Of a stretch of DNA of 64,000 nt, positions 39,601 to 54,600 are shown in pieces. Both the position numbers and the translations under genes were made by a program. A model generated the notes under the pieces. The model had not been told where the DNA came from. It ran no database searches and was given only the letters and a program-made list of their open reading frames with translations. Origin of the DNA: Liolophura sinensis (Eukaryota > Mollusca > Polyplacophora > Chitonida > Chitonidae); contig NC_088305.1 of assembly GCF_032854445.1 (NCBI RefSeq), positions 1,619,001-1,683,000 on the forward strand. Direction: 5' to 3'. Each line of letters starts with the position of its first letter. Position 1 is the first letter of the stretch.

Positions 39601-42600
39601 TTTCAACAGCCAGGCTGTCTGGAACTGTCTATAACTGCCTGCTGTAGCCAGAAGGGATTGACCGAGACTTTAAAAGCAATCACATGAATGTTCAAGCCAT
39701 ATTCATAAATCATTACTATAATCACACTACAAGTACTTGTACCTTGGGATTAATCACAAAACCATACAATGTGCATGGACTTAAAACAACTCACTGAGAA
39801 TGGTAAAAAGACAAGGCTTACAGGCTGATTACACCCACATTATTCTACATCTGTGTAACATGTCTGTTGTTAGCAATGAAGAGCATTTAAACGTGTAGTA
39901 TTTAAAAGTATTTAAAACAATTTATCGAGTAAGTTTTTTAAAATGTTAAATTTTTGAATGTTAATGTTTTAAAGCTTTATTTGAATAAAAGTACACGATG
40001 ATGTAGATGTGATGATAAAAAGCTATGATGAATAAGAAACTACCTGAAATTAATAAATATTCCCACATTTATAGAAGCTATAGCCCATGGTAATGTACAT
40101 TTAGTTAACTATTCCACGTAAGAGAGGGGATCTGTACACCAATTTTACCATCAATCTGTACACTAATTTTACCATCAATCTGTACACTAATTTTACCATC
40201 AATCTGTACACCAATTTTACCATCAATCTGTACACTAATTTTACCATCAATCTGTACATCAATCTGTACACCCATTGGTACATCAATTTGTACATCAATC
40301 TGTACACCAATTAGTACATCAATTTGAACATCAATTTGTACATCAATCTGTACATCAATTTCTTCATTCTTTCCATTTTCACCTCTACATGTATATACCA
40401 TCCCTACACTTAAGACTAAAAAGAGGATCAAGTTTTGTACTGGATGAAGCCTTGGATGCAGCCCTGGGCCACAGATCTGGCTTACTCCCACACAGGGTTA
40501 AATACATGTCTGTTGTGAACATATACATGTACAACTGTATCTAACTGCCCCATCTAACCAGCCTTACAGCAGCCGCTCTGTGGGTCTGAGACACCCTCAG
40601 ACAGTCCCTGGCATATTTATGGCCCATTTTCTCCTTCCACTATCTCTTGTTTTACAGCCCTCTCCTTTCAGCAGGCTATCTAGCAAGCAGCATCTCCCAG
40701 ATGGTTCCCTACCCTAGAGCTTGTGATATACAGGGGTAGGAGACATGGGGTTAGACTGGGTTATCAATGTGAGGGGGACCTGCATGAGAGGGTTAATAAG
40801 GGATATGAGTGGATAAGAGGATGTTAGTTGGGGTGGGAGATGCTGTGGGGAGGGGTTTGGGGGTAGAGGTTGAGCAGGGATACATTTATACCATGGCTCA
40901 GGCAGGGTCTTGGGCTTGATTTTAGAAGTAAAGAAACTGTTCAGTATTAGTATATCTCCATGTAAACTAATGGTATAATACAGAAAACCAACAGTATAGA
41001 GAGTAACCAAGAGCAGCAATGACAGCGTGTTTGTTCGCAAATGGTCACAATAGTACAGAGAGTAAGACCAGAGCAGCAATGATGGTGTCTCTGTTAGCAA
41101 ATGATCACAACAGTATAGAGAGTAAGACCAGAGTAGCAATGACAGTGTGTTTCTTTGCAAATGGTCACAACAGTATAGAGAGTAAGACCAGAGCAGCAAT
41201 GACGGTGTGTCTGTTATCAAATGGTCACAACAGTATAGAGAGTAAGGCCAGAGCAGCAATGACAGTGTGTTTGTTAGCAAATGGTCACAACAGTATAGAG
41301 AGTAAGACCAGAGCAGCAATGACAGTGTGTCTGTTTGCAAATGGTCACAACAGTATAGAGAGTAAGACCAGAGCAGCAATGATGGCGTGTCTGTTTGCAA
41401 ATGGTCATAACAGTATAGAGAGTAAGACCAGAGCAGCAATGACGTTGTGTCTGTTTGCAAATGGTCACAACAGTATAGAGAGTAAGACCAGAGCAGCAAT
41501 GACGGTGTGTCTGTTAGCAAATGGTCACAACAGTATAGAGAGTAAGACCAGAGCAGCAATGACGGTGTGTCTGTTAGCAAATGGTCACAACAGTATAGAG
41601 AGTAAGACCAGAGCAGCAATGACAGTGTGTCTGTTTGCAAATGGTCACAACAGTGTAGAGAGTAAGACCAGAGCAGCAATGACGGTGTGTCTGTTAGCAA
41701 ATGGTCACAACAGTATAGAGAGTAAGACCAGAGCAGCAATGACAGTGTGTCTGTTTGCAAATGGTCACAACAGTGTAGAGAGTAAGACCAGAGCAGCAAT
41801 GACAGTGTGTTTGTTTGCAAATGGTCACAACAGTATAGAGAGTAAGACCAGAGCAGCAATGACAGTGTGTCTGTTAGCAAATGGTCACAACAGTATGGAG
41901 AGTAAGACCAGAGCAGCAATGACAGTGTTTGTTTGCAAATGGTCACAACAGTATAGAGAGTAAGACCAGAGCAGCAATGACGGTGTGTTTGCTAGCAAAT
42001 GGTCACAACAGTATAGAGAGTAAGACCAGAGCAGCAATGACAGTGTGTTTGTTAGCAAATGGTCACAACAGTATAGAGAGTAAGGCCAGAGCAGCAATGA
42101 CGGTGTGTCTGTTAGCAAATGGTCACAACAGTATAGAGAGTAAGACCAGAGCAGCAATGACAGTGTGTCTGTTTGCAAATGGTCACAACAGTATAGAGAG
42201 TAAGACCAGAGCAGCAATGATGGCGTGTCTGTTTGCAAATGGTCACAACAGTACAGAGAGTAAGACTAGAGCAGCAATGACAGTGTGTTTGTTTGCAAAT
42301 GGTCACAACAGTATAGAGAGTAAGACCAGAGCAGCAATGACGTTGTGTCTGTTTGCAAATGGTCACAACAGTATAGAGAGTAAGACCAGAGCAGCAATGA
42401 CAGTGTGTCTGTTTGCAAATGGTCACAACAGTATAGAGAGTAAGACCAGAGCAGCAATGATGGCGTGTCTGTTCGCAAATGGTCACAACAGTACAGAGAG
42501 TAAGACTAGAGAAGCAATGACAGTGTGTTTGTTTGCAAATGGTCACAACAGTATAGAGAGTAAGACCAGAGCAGCAATGACGTTGTGTCTGTTTGCAAAT

Positions 42601-45600
42601 GGTCACAACAGTATAGAGAGTAAGACCAGAGCAGCAATGACAGTGTGTCTGTTTGCAAATGGTCACAACAGTATAGAGAGTAAGACCAGAGCAGCAATGA
42701 CAGTGTGTTTGTTTGCAAATGGTCACAACAGTATAGAGAGTAAGACCAGAGCAGCAATGACAGTGTGTTTGTTTGCAAATGGTCACAACAGTATAGAGAG
42801 TAAGACAAGAGCAGCAATGACGGTGTGTTTGTTTGCAAATGGTCACAACAGTATAGAGAGTAAGACCAGAGCAGCAATGACAGTGTGTTTGTTTGCAAAT
42901 GGTCACAACAGTATAGAGAGTAAGACCAGAGCAGCAATGACAGTGTGTCTGTCAGCAAATGGTCACAACAGTATAGAGAGTAAGACCAGAGCAGCAATGA
43001 CAGTGTGTTTGTTAGCAAATGGTCACAACAGTATAGAGAGTAAGCCTAGAGCAGCAATGACAGTGTGTCTGTTAGCAAATGGTCACAACAGTATAGAGAG
43101 TAAGACCAGAGCAGCAATGACAGTGTGTTTGTTTGCAAATGGTCACAACAGTATAGAGAGTAAGACCAGAGCAGCAATGACAGTGTGTCTGTTTACAAAT
43201 GGTCACAACAGTATAGAGAGTAAGACCAGAGTAGCAATGACAGTGTGTTTCTTTGCAAATGGTCACAACAGTATAGAGAGTAAGACCAGAGCAGCAATGA
43301 CAGTGTGTCTGTCAGCAAATGGTCACAACAGTATAGAGAGTAAGACCAGAGCAGCAATGACAGTGTGTCTGTCAGCAAATGGTCACAACAGTATAGAGAG
43401 TAAGACTAGAGCAGCAGTGACAGCTTGTTAGCAAATGCTCATTGTACAGGCAACTGGTGAAATCCAGCCTCTTGTCAACAAGACTTGATAAATGGAAAGT
43501 TTGACCTCTGATTTAAGATTTTACAAAATCTGCAAATGTGTGCAAAATGTACATACATGTATTCTGTGTAAACTTAAATTCTACACACACCATGTTCATG
43601 CATGTTAGAATACATGCACCAGACACATTAACGATGCAGTATTATAATGTAATTGTTTAACCAGGCACATTAATGATGCAGTATCATATAATGTAATTGT
43701 TTGACCAGACACATTACTGATGCAGTATTATATAATGTAATTGTTTGACCAGACACATTACTGATGCAGTAGTATAATGTAATTGTTTGACCAGATACAT
43801 TAACGATGCAGGATTATATAATGTAATTGTCTGACCAGACACATTAACGATGCAGTATTATAATGTAATTGTTTGACCAGGCACATTAATGATGCAGTAT
43901 CATATAATGTAATTGTTTGATCAGACACATTACTGATGCAGTAGTATAATGTAATTGTTTGACCAGATACATTAACGATGCAGTATTATATAATGTAATT
44001 GTTTGACCAGACACATTACTGATGCAGTAGTATAATGTAATTGTTTAACCAGGCACATTAATGATGCAGTATCATATAATGTAATTGTTTGACCAGACAC
44101 ATTACTGATGCAGTATTGTTTGACCAGATACATTAACGATGCAGTATTATAATGTAATTGTTTGACCAAACACACTAACGATGCAACAGTATAATGTAAT
44201 TGTTTGACCAGACACATTAATGATGCAGTATTATAATGTACTTGTTTGACCATCTTCAGACAAAGCCATCTGACAGATCTTTGGGGTACATATAGCCCTC
44301 AGATCTAAAGACAAGCCTGCAGACAGACGTTAGAGACATTTCATATCTCCCCACAGGGAAATCATCTGAGTCTAGAGAAGCTGTTTGGTAGAAATTGAGA
44401 CAAGAAAATTGGACAACAATCTCACAGACCTGTCCTGAAGGGCAAAAAGAATGCATATCTACATGTACATGCTGTAAGAATTGATTGGTGCTTGAAATAA
44501 AAACTAATCCACTATAGTCCAAGCAGAAAGGAAGTTTTTTGTTGAGCAAGTAAATGTACATGAAGAGTTAAACAAGCACTGGTCCAACTGGCATGTGATT
44601 TGTCAACCTTTAATTCAGTGGCCAGTCATCGTACTACACTTAGGTACATGTAAATCCCCTCAACGCCAAAAAACTATAACCTCCCCTCCCCCCACCCTTC
44701 CCAATATGGTCTCTACTACATATACACGTCATACATTAAGAAGAAAATAAATCTTGGAATAATTTGATCATGTTTTCATTTATTTAACTGGAGAGGAAAA
44801 GAGATTTCAAAGTACACTGGTTCCACTCTGACTGTAGTTCTGTAAGTTAGACCCCTGATGATATGTCTAATACGTAAGTATGAACGGTTGTTAGATCTGA
44901 GGTTGACACAACGATTCATCCTGATCGAGTAAAATGTACAATGACTGTTATCAACCCAATATAAACAAATTGGTACAAGACAGAGCTGAGTCTGCCCGAT
45001 ACATCAGAACTGACTCAATTACAAAAACCCCCCACAATCTTGGTCTTGTTAATATGGCATTGACAGAACGAGATCCATAGTTACTGATCTTTATATACAT
45101 ATACATGTAGGCAGAAAGTGTTTTATAAACCAAGCACAGAATGCAGTGCACATGTACATACGTGTGCACATAAACATTAAGACATGCAATACAATTAATT
45201 CATGTTGTAATTTTGGGCAATTCAAATTGAAATCCTGACTTGAAATCCAAGTCATATATATTGATAAGAAAATTAAAAATTTTGTGAAGTTCAACCCAGT
45301 CATGCAATAAAGCTTTGTTTTAAATTTATTTGACTGGTGTTTCGTGCCAAAAACCCAATTTGTTTTTCATTTTATTACACAACAGTGGTTTAATGAGTAA
45401 AAAACTCAAAAAATAAGAGTCTCATCTCAAAAATCAAATTCCACAAAAGGGCACTTAAATTTGAAAAATATCACATCAATATATGTCATTCTATTATGTC
45501 AGAACAAAATCTGATTTTCAAAAGATTCAATTTGTACAAAATATACGTATAATAGCAGAAAGTTCGTATTAAACGTGTGTTGGTAGATATTACATGTTAT

Positions 45601-48600
45601 ACATCTTCACTCCAGGAATGAGGCAACTGGAAATTCATTTACTTATTTAACTAGTGGAGGAATTACACTATGGTGGCAATGCATAGAGGCAACACCTGTA
45701 CTTGATCAGTGACTTGAGAAGGGCTCCTAACTTAGGGCACAGAAAACACTCTGATGATAAACCATTAAATATTGCCCCGGAAAATTGTTCAATTTATATT
45801 AGGGCTATCAATAATGCGTGATGACCCAAAGGCTATCAATAATGTCACTGTGTGATGACCCAAAGGCTATCAATGTCACTGTGTGATGACCCAAAGGCTA
45901 TCAATAATGTCTCAGTGTGATGACCCAAAGGCAATCAATAATGTCACTGTGTGATGACCCAAAGGTGATCAAAAATGTCACTATGTGATGATCAATAATG
46001 TCACTGTGTGATGATTCAAAGGCTATCAACAATGTCACTGCCATATATTTTTCTTAAAACAGTCCAATTCAAGGACTATTGGGTGAATGCCTTCATAGAT
46101 CTACAAGGGGGCTCCATGGCTCAGTTGGTGAGCGCAGCGTAATGATCCAGCAGCCTCTCACCAATGCAGTCGCTGTAATTTCAAGTCCAGCTTATGCTGG
46201 CTTCCTCTACAGCAGTGCGGGGGAAAGGTCTGCCAGCAACCTGCGGATGGTCGTGGGTTTCCCCGCAGGCTCTGCCCGGTTTCCATCCACCATAATGCTG
46301 GTCGCCATCGTATAAGTGAAATATTCTTGAGTACGGCGTAAAACACCAATTAAACAAATCAAATAAATCACAGATCTATACGTATGCGTTTTGACTGAGG
46401 AAATCTGGCAGTCTGTGTGGCAATAACTTGTGATGTCACTGGTCCTAATGTGGCTAGAACAGGCCATCATACAATCCGAAGTTTCAAATGCATTTTACAA
46501 GGTTGAAAAATATTTAAAAAAAAAAAAGAATAAATCTACCTATATTTCTGGCCAGTGTTTTGTGGTGTCTCATCTGACGTACACACATTACTGTTTTCTC
46601 TGCTTTTATAGCCACATGTCATCCAAACATAGCTAATGTCCACAGGGCTGAAGTTCCAGCTGACAACTATATGGTATGAGAACGCAATCTCGCTTTGAAT
46701 TTCTCTGACACTTGCTATAATTACCTGTGACTAGCAATTAACATTTCAGTAATTAACCCTCTTTAGATTGCCAGATATTAAGGAAGGTATAGTACCTGTA
46801 CACAGCATACAACCTTGTTAATATGCAAACACACAGAACTCATTAACAGTCTGGAATGTTCTGTATCTTGCATATAAAGTCGGCATAATGTATAAAATTA
46901 CATATCAACAATTCATAGAAAATCAGGGTAATTTATTTAAATTTCATTCTTTTTTTTTCCTTTCCCCACATTCCCGTTTCTCTGTGTACGTGAATTAGAT
47001 TAACACAGGTCGTCTCAAAAAGAAAACACATTATTTAGGCTGTGCCTGCAAACATTTCCTACTTGCTGTGTTTTTTAGGCTTTTAATTTGATTTTAGAGT
47101 AATGTAAATTACGTTTGTTGAATGGGCCTACTTCAGAGCTCTGCAGGAATGGCTGACAGTTTATTGTTGCTTGAGTGGTTTGTGAGCATGAGCGGCACAA
47201 TGACTCTGGAAACTCTGACCAATGCAGTCGAGTGAGTTCAAGTCCAGCTCATGTTTGCTTCATCTCTGTTTGTACGTGAGAAGGTCTGCCAGCAACCTGC
47301 ATATGGTTGTCACCTGCTTTTAACTGATGGTTTACATTCACAAATTTGGTTTCAATGAACCAGGCTGATGTCATGAGAGCAATAAATTCCTGAGCATTTT
47401 CTTAAACATCTAATTAATAAAAAAAAATATATAGTACGCTACAAGACACTGGTACTGAATTTCACGGAGACAAGATTCTTCAGTTGCTATAAAATTGATT
47501 ACTGACCGAATAAAATATGACCTGGAAGTAAATTCATCCAAAAAAGCATAAATCTAATCTGTCTACAAAGTAGATTTATAATATGAAATGTCGTATGGAT
47601 GCACAAAAAATCCTGCTCTCCTGCAGAGATGCAATATGTTTAGTCTCCATTCTTCAGAAGTTCAGGACATGAAACACAAATAACGGGTCTCATTTATTTA
47701 AACATTTGTCGATGCCAGGCAAACAAATCAGCGTGTTTGCATACGATCTTCACATGATCACATTTCTAAGACAGCCGTCTTTCTGTTGCAACAGTACCAT
47801 ACATTTGGCACCAATCACACCACCGTACACAAGATAATGTGAAAAAGAGTCTCTACTGGGTGCATTGTTGACAAAATCATTAACCATTTGGTAATTACAA
47901 ATACTTCAGCAAAATAAGGACGGCCAACTGACATGGTTTTTTAAATCTCTTTATTATATCCTCAAACATAAATGTTATAAATGCCACTGTTCTTTTCAGT
48001 GGCATCAGAATCAATACTGCTGGTATTGATTCTGGCTGTACCACTTTTCATCAAAAAAAAAAAACATTAAGAAAAGTAAAATAAACAAATAAAATAAATC
48101 AAAAATAAAGCTGATCTAATTTAATGGCGACCAACAAAATGAAGGGCCATGTGCACTGTAAACAGTTAAGCACATGAAACTGCTATGGATCTGGGTGAAG
48201 AATAAAAACCCTGTAAAATGATTGCAGGTCATCTCCAGCCCTCTAGCATCCCAAAGCTTCCGGAGCCTAGGAATACCCTGTGCCCTCAGCCTGGGATAGT
48301 CCACAATGGCCACAAGACTTTCAAATTGCTTTTGACACAAATACTTTTCAGTCATGCCTTGTACACTTTATATTTGAAACTGAGGCGTTTCATATGTGTT
48401 TATTAGAGTGGTCTTTAACAGGGGCTCGGGAGATTTCCACTTGTATGCTGGACACTGTCTGGTTTACGGGTCTATGACAAAGCTAGGAGACAAAATACAC
48501 TCTCTAATTCGATCATCCCCAAAGCGAAATCTGACATGATCTCCACCGTGACAAAGGTACGCCATAATTAACGGCGCAGGTCACCTTAGCCAGATGACTC

Positions 48601-51600
48601 ACCTGTACAGCTATCTCCCACACAGATCAATAACCCTCCAACACTACATGTAACTGAGGGAGAACTGTGCTCACTATCACACACTCATTACAGCATAGTA
48701 CTACAGAGACACGTGCGTTATCAGATGTGAATGGAATGAGGGCAGTTTTAATAGCTACTCTGTAGCTGAGCAGTATCAATGACTGAGTATCCCAATGTGC
48801 ATGGATACAACTATTGTGTATACATATACCATATGTAGTTCAACCTTTTCGCACTTTTGCTAGGTGTTCATTCACCTATGCTTACACGTAGGCTTATAAC
48901 ATTTCTGTGCCAAGAATGACATCATATGTTTACCTGTGTTTACACTATCTTTGTACAAAAATTGTATTTTACATTTACCTAGCTCTACGTATGTGTATTA
49001 TACGCTTCTGTTACTCTGTATGTATCTCTGTCATCAGACCTGTAAGTGGGCTCCTGGCATGTTGGCTCTGAATATTAATAAACCATAAACCTGGCATATT
49101 CTAAAGGCATTATTCTGTGTTGACTGATGAAATTATACTTTTTGTGAAGCTCTGAAATTGGCCAATCCAACCAATGTAGTTTTGTTTCCAAAATCAAATT
49201 AAAATGTGCCATACATTGCACTAAAAGTTGTGGGTGAGGAATTAGGGGATGTTGTGGTGTACATAAAGAATACATGTAGCTATTACATGTATGAGAAAGA
49301 TACTCTTTAAAATTACACAAGCTTATCGGGTGTGGTGGATGGCAAGTGAAGTGGAGGAGGACATTCTGAGAATTGATGAATTTCCAAGGTGTAGGCCTGT
49401 AAGATATGTAGATGTCGACACACATGCATGTCTTGTAATTTCATGCCCTTTGCAACTTTCACTTCAAGGGAAGCCGTGTGTTAAGCACGCACTACACAAC
49501 TGACTGACTCGTGTCACACGTGCACAAGGCAACACACGCATCAAAAACACCTTGATCTATTCAACACATTGTCCCTCTTATTTTTTTTTTTTCAACGGCA
49601 CTTCCTAAGCAGGAAGAGAATCTATAAGGATGAAGTATGCAGATGCCGGGAATCTTTGCGGAGGGATCAGTGGGTACAGCTGATGAGACTGGAATCCGGG
49701 TATTCACTAGGGAATTCTGGGACAGGGATATCGGCTCTAAGCCTTCAATATACACACACAGGTACAGTAGAGATCCACAAAATCCTCCCACCACTTCCCC
49801 TGGATCTGACATACACTGCAGCTGCATTTTTATACATGTATGTACAATTTCTGGATCAATGGATGTACGTGTACATGTATATCTGCACAAGTATCAGTTG
49901 TTCCTACACGTTCACATTCTTTATAGCCTAAAAACTTGATCTGAATTTTTAATTTTTTTAATTTTTTGAACTTTAAAGGGATATAACACCTTGATTTTTT
50001 GAATATGATTCTCAGGGGTCTTGTTTCCCAATGCGCACCAAAGGTAACGTGAATGTATCTTCCATGGCGACCAGTGCTCATTATGGTATTCATGTGAATG
50101 TAGCGCTACATGCACCTTGTAAAACGGGGTCCACAACTTCTGTCAACACCTACATGAACATAAGGCTTATCTTTTAGAAATTTGATAAATTTAGGCTTTA
50201 AATGTAAATGCTTCATTTCGAAATACAATTTACAAACACAAAAAGAAACAAGAAAAAAAATGTAATAAAAAGATAAAATCAATCACTTGTGTAGATTGTG
50301 GTTGATTCTATCTATCTCCATTTCAAAAGAAAACTGCCATGAGGTATATGAAATGGCTGTCCCTTTGTAGCCGTCATCTCCTTACATGAGGCTGATGCCC
50401 CGATGCACCATTTATACATGGGGGTGACCCTTGCAAAATATAAAAAAAAAACTTTTGGATAGTCTACGGCAGAGTGACTTGTCTTTGTCTGAGAACAGCT
50501 AGCTCCTTCTTCACCATCTAACACTGCCTCACTTTACACAGAGATCAATAAAAACACTAGCAAAATCCATTCAGCTTAATTTCTTTGAATCCTGGACATT
50601 TTTTTTTTTTTTTGGCATTTAAGGCCACAGCGGTTCTCTTTTCAGACTATCTTTTCTGAGAGCGGAACACAAGGCGTACAGAGGACAAAGGCAAGCTTTA
50701 GCAAACAAAGCCTATTGTATCCGTGCTGCACAGGTGTGCTCGCTAGCTGTTGTCCGCAACACGCTGCGCTCTGCATGTGCAGCACCACAGCAGAATACCT
50801 GAACTGAATCTGAGCGCATCTGTGTACAGGTACACTACAACATGTACATGTGAATGCTACAAATAACCAGATTATGTACACTGCTCTGTTTCATTGGTGC
50901 CAGTACGGCCAGCATTAAAAATATGTTTGTTCGGCCTAAAAAAACTTGACTGACCCTTATCATCGGGATTTTGATAGAATATTCTCTTCTGTATCTTCCT
51001 CTCAAATGTTATAATTTGTTTAAACCCTTATCTCTTTATTATCCAGAACTTTAAAAAAAAAAAATTTCCTCTGATACATCCCAAAAAGAATTTATAATGA
51101 TTGGCCTAACCACGCTACGTATACAAAATGAGCCGAATTGCAGCAGAACCCTGTCGTTTTCTTCTGTGGTGGACTACCCACTTGTTCCAAGAGGACACGC
51201 ACAGAGATAATTGTGATGTAACAAAGAAAAGAACAAAAGAGGTCATAGATTTTGACTGAGTTTTACGAGCTGTCCATGTCACACACAAATACACTGTATT
51301 ATAGAATGTACATGTACTTACTCGTTGAGGTCCAGCTTAAGCTTGTAGCGCACTCCATTGATGTCCAGTTGGAAGGTGACATGTTTGTAATGTTCATGGG
51401 TGCCCTACAAAATCGAAAAAAAAGAAAATCTTTAAATCTGCTTTCACAGTTGACTAATATCACATTTTAAACCATTGTAACTTACACCTAGGACGTGCAG
51501 AACTGCTGAACAAGGTTTTACAGTACAAATGTCAAGTATTTCTGATTGGTGCATCATGCAGTATTCAAGTATTAGTGATCAGTGTATTATGCAGTATTCA

Positions 51601-54600
51601 AGGTATTAGTGATTGGTGTATCATGCAGTATTCAAGGTATTAGTGATTGGTGTATCATGCAGTATTCAAGGTATTAGTGATTGGTGTATCATGCAGTATT
51701 CAAGGTATTAGTGATTGGTGTATCATGCAGCATTCAAGGTACAGTGATTGGTGTATCATGCAGTATTCAAGGTATTAGTGATCTGTGTATCATGCAGTTT
51801 TCAAGGTATTAGTGATTGGTGTATTATGCAGTATTCAAGTATTAGTGATTGGTGTATTATGCAGTATTCAAGTATCAGTGATTGGTGTATCATGCAGTGT
51901 TCAAGGTATTAGTGATTGGTGTATTATGCAGTATTCAAGTATCAGTGATTGGTGTATCATGCAGTATTCAAGGTATTAGTGATCTGTGTATCATGCAGTA
52001 TTCAAGGTATTAGTGATTGGTGTATCATGCAGTATTCAAGTATTAGTGATTGGTGTATTATGCAGTATTCAAGTAACAGTGATTGGTGTATCATGCAGTA
52101 TTCAAGGTATTAGTGATCTGTGTATCATGCAGTATTCAAGGTATTAGTGATTGGTGTATCATGCAGTATTCAAGTATTAGTGATTGGTGTATTATGCAGT
52201 ATTCAAGTATCAGTGATTGGTGTATCATGCAGTATTCAAGGTATTAGTGATTGGTGTATCATGCAGTATTCAAGGTATTAGTGATTGGTGCATCATGCAG
52301 TATTCAAGTATTAGTGATCAGTGTATTATGCAGTATTCAAGTATTAGTGATCAGTGTATTATGCAGTATTCAAGTATTAGTGATTGGTGTATCATGCAGT
52401 ATTCAAGGTATTAGTGATTGGTGTATCATGCAGTATTCAAGGTATTAGTGATTGGTGTATTATGCAGTATTCAAGGTATTAGTGATTGGTGTATCATGCA
52501 GTATTCAAGGTATTAGTGATTGGTGTATCATGTAGTATTCAAGGTATTAGTGATTGGTGTATCATGCAGTATTCAAGGTATTAGTGATTGGTGTATTATG
52601 CAGTATTCAAGGTATTAGTGATCAGTGTATTATGCAGTATTCAAGTATTAGTGATTGGTGTATTATGCAGTATTCAAGTATTAGTGATTGGTGCATCATG
52701 CAGTATTCAAGGTATTAGTGATTGGTGTATCATGCAGCATTCAAGGTATTAGTGATTGGTGTATCATGCAGTATTCAAGGTATTAGTGATTGGTGTATTA
52801 TGCAGTATTCAAGGTATTAGTGATTGGTGTTTCATGCAGTATTCAAGGTACATGTATTAGTGGTTGATGTATTATGCAGTATTCAAGTATTAGTGGTTGA
52901 TGTATTACGCCGTGTTCAAGGATATTTTACTTATGTAACACCAGTTTTATGGTGTTTTTCACAGCTTAAATTGACGCCAAAGTCTAAGAGATGTAATCTT
53001 CACAATTCCCTGGACTGAACCTAAGTGGTGTACAACCCACGTCTCAAACACATGCATTATCACCACACTGACAAGGTAATGTATTATGCAAATTAAACTC
53101 CAAACGCATGCTCTGATTGGCCAGAAGTTGACGGTGACAAACTGCTGGACTCACATGATGTCTGATGCGATGCTCTTTGGTGGAAATGCCGACAACTTGG
53201 TTTTTGCGCAGCTGTTGTGGATAGACAATCTGGATGTCCCTCTGCTTGGTGCCGTCCAGCAAGCGCCTGTTGGAGGTGTACAGCTCGAACAGCTGCTGGA
53301 CACTGTGGTCTGTGGGGAAACAGAAAGTCAGCATCTGTTAGTGCTCACACATACAATGTAGAATGTACGTTTTATGTTGCACGAAAGAGCATTTCACTTA
53401 TACAACAGTGGCCAGCATTATGGTGGAAGGAAACCAGGCAGAACCTGTGGGGAAACCCATGACCATCTGCAGGTTGCTGGCAGATCAGATGTACGAATGA
53501 AGACGAAACCAGCATCAGCTGGGCTTGAACTCACAGTGACCGCATCCGTGGGCCATTATACTGCGCTAGCATGCTAGACCACGGAGGTCCCCAGAGAGGT
53601 TTTTAGCTGCAACTGTACAGTGCAGCTCTATACATGCAAGTCTTCTTGTCTGTCTGTGAGGTCAGGTGGTCAGTGTCGGGTGGTCAGTGTAATTTTTAAC
53701 ATTCTTAACAAGGTTTGGTCAGATAATCTTTGACATTTGATCACCCCTTGCATTTTACAATAAACCTGACAGATGACGTCCATGCATATGTACCGTATAT
53801 ATCCGAATTCCTCAACCTTGTCACATATCATAGGGCAACTGTCAAGTGTAATTTATGCACATTTGTAATTTGATTCTGGAGACAAAAACTACATTGCTTA
53901 GGTTGGTCAAATTGAGGGCTTCACAAAAGGTATAACTTTATCAGTCAACACAGAATAATGCCTTCAAAATATGCTTGAATGCACACCCTGTAAACATGCG
54001 AAAAGGTTGAAGAATTACAGTAAGTGTACACTGAGGTTCAAAATCAATAAACATAAAAAACCATAATACTAAAGTTTCATGTTGCCCTAAAGGAAAGTTT
54101 ATGATGTTTTTGCATGTCTTCATACATGTATGTACACTCTGTACGCTACAAGGGAGTTACATGTAAGAGAGTGAAGCAGGCCTAGCGATTTTTATACCAT
54201 GTACATGTAGACAATGTATCAGGGTACAAGCAGGAGCTACTGCCCAAATAATCACAATCAGGTTTATACCATGTACATGTAGACTGTGTATCAGGGTACA
54301 AGCAGGAGCTACTGCCCAAATAATCACAATCAGGTTTATACCATGTACATGTAGACTGTGTATCAGGGTACAAGCAGAAGCTACTGCCCAAATATTCACA
54401 ATCATGTTTATACCATGTACCTATAGACTGTGTATCAGGGTACAAGCAGGAGCTACTGCCCAAATATTCACAATCAGGTTTATACCATGTACCTGTAGAC
54501 TGTGTATCAGGGTACAAGCAGGAGCTACTGCCCAAATATTCACAATCATCTTTATACCATGTACATGTAGACTGTGTATCAGGGTACAAGCAGGAGCTAC

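Larger units (their letters stand above)
35846..40127. other. Right part of the 15.5-kb intron between ADAM exons 4 and 3
   Basis: Mostly unique, with a short tandem repeat (36739-36813), a SINE (37503-37713) and a foldback-related fragment (38860-39030). No exon can be supported. Confidence 0.55.

Noticed and set aside
41929-43431. 500-codon repeat protein
   Set aside because: 60-bp array read in frame; the opposite strand is open as well, and a 2-bp shorter unit breaks the frame upstream.
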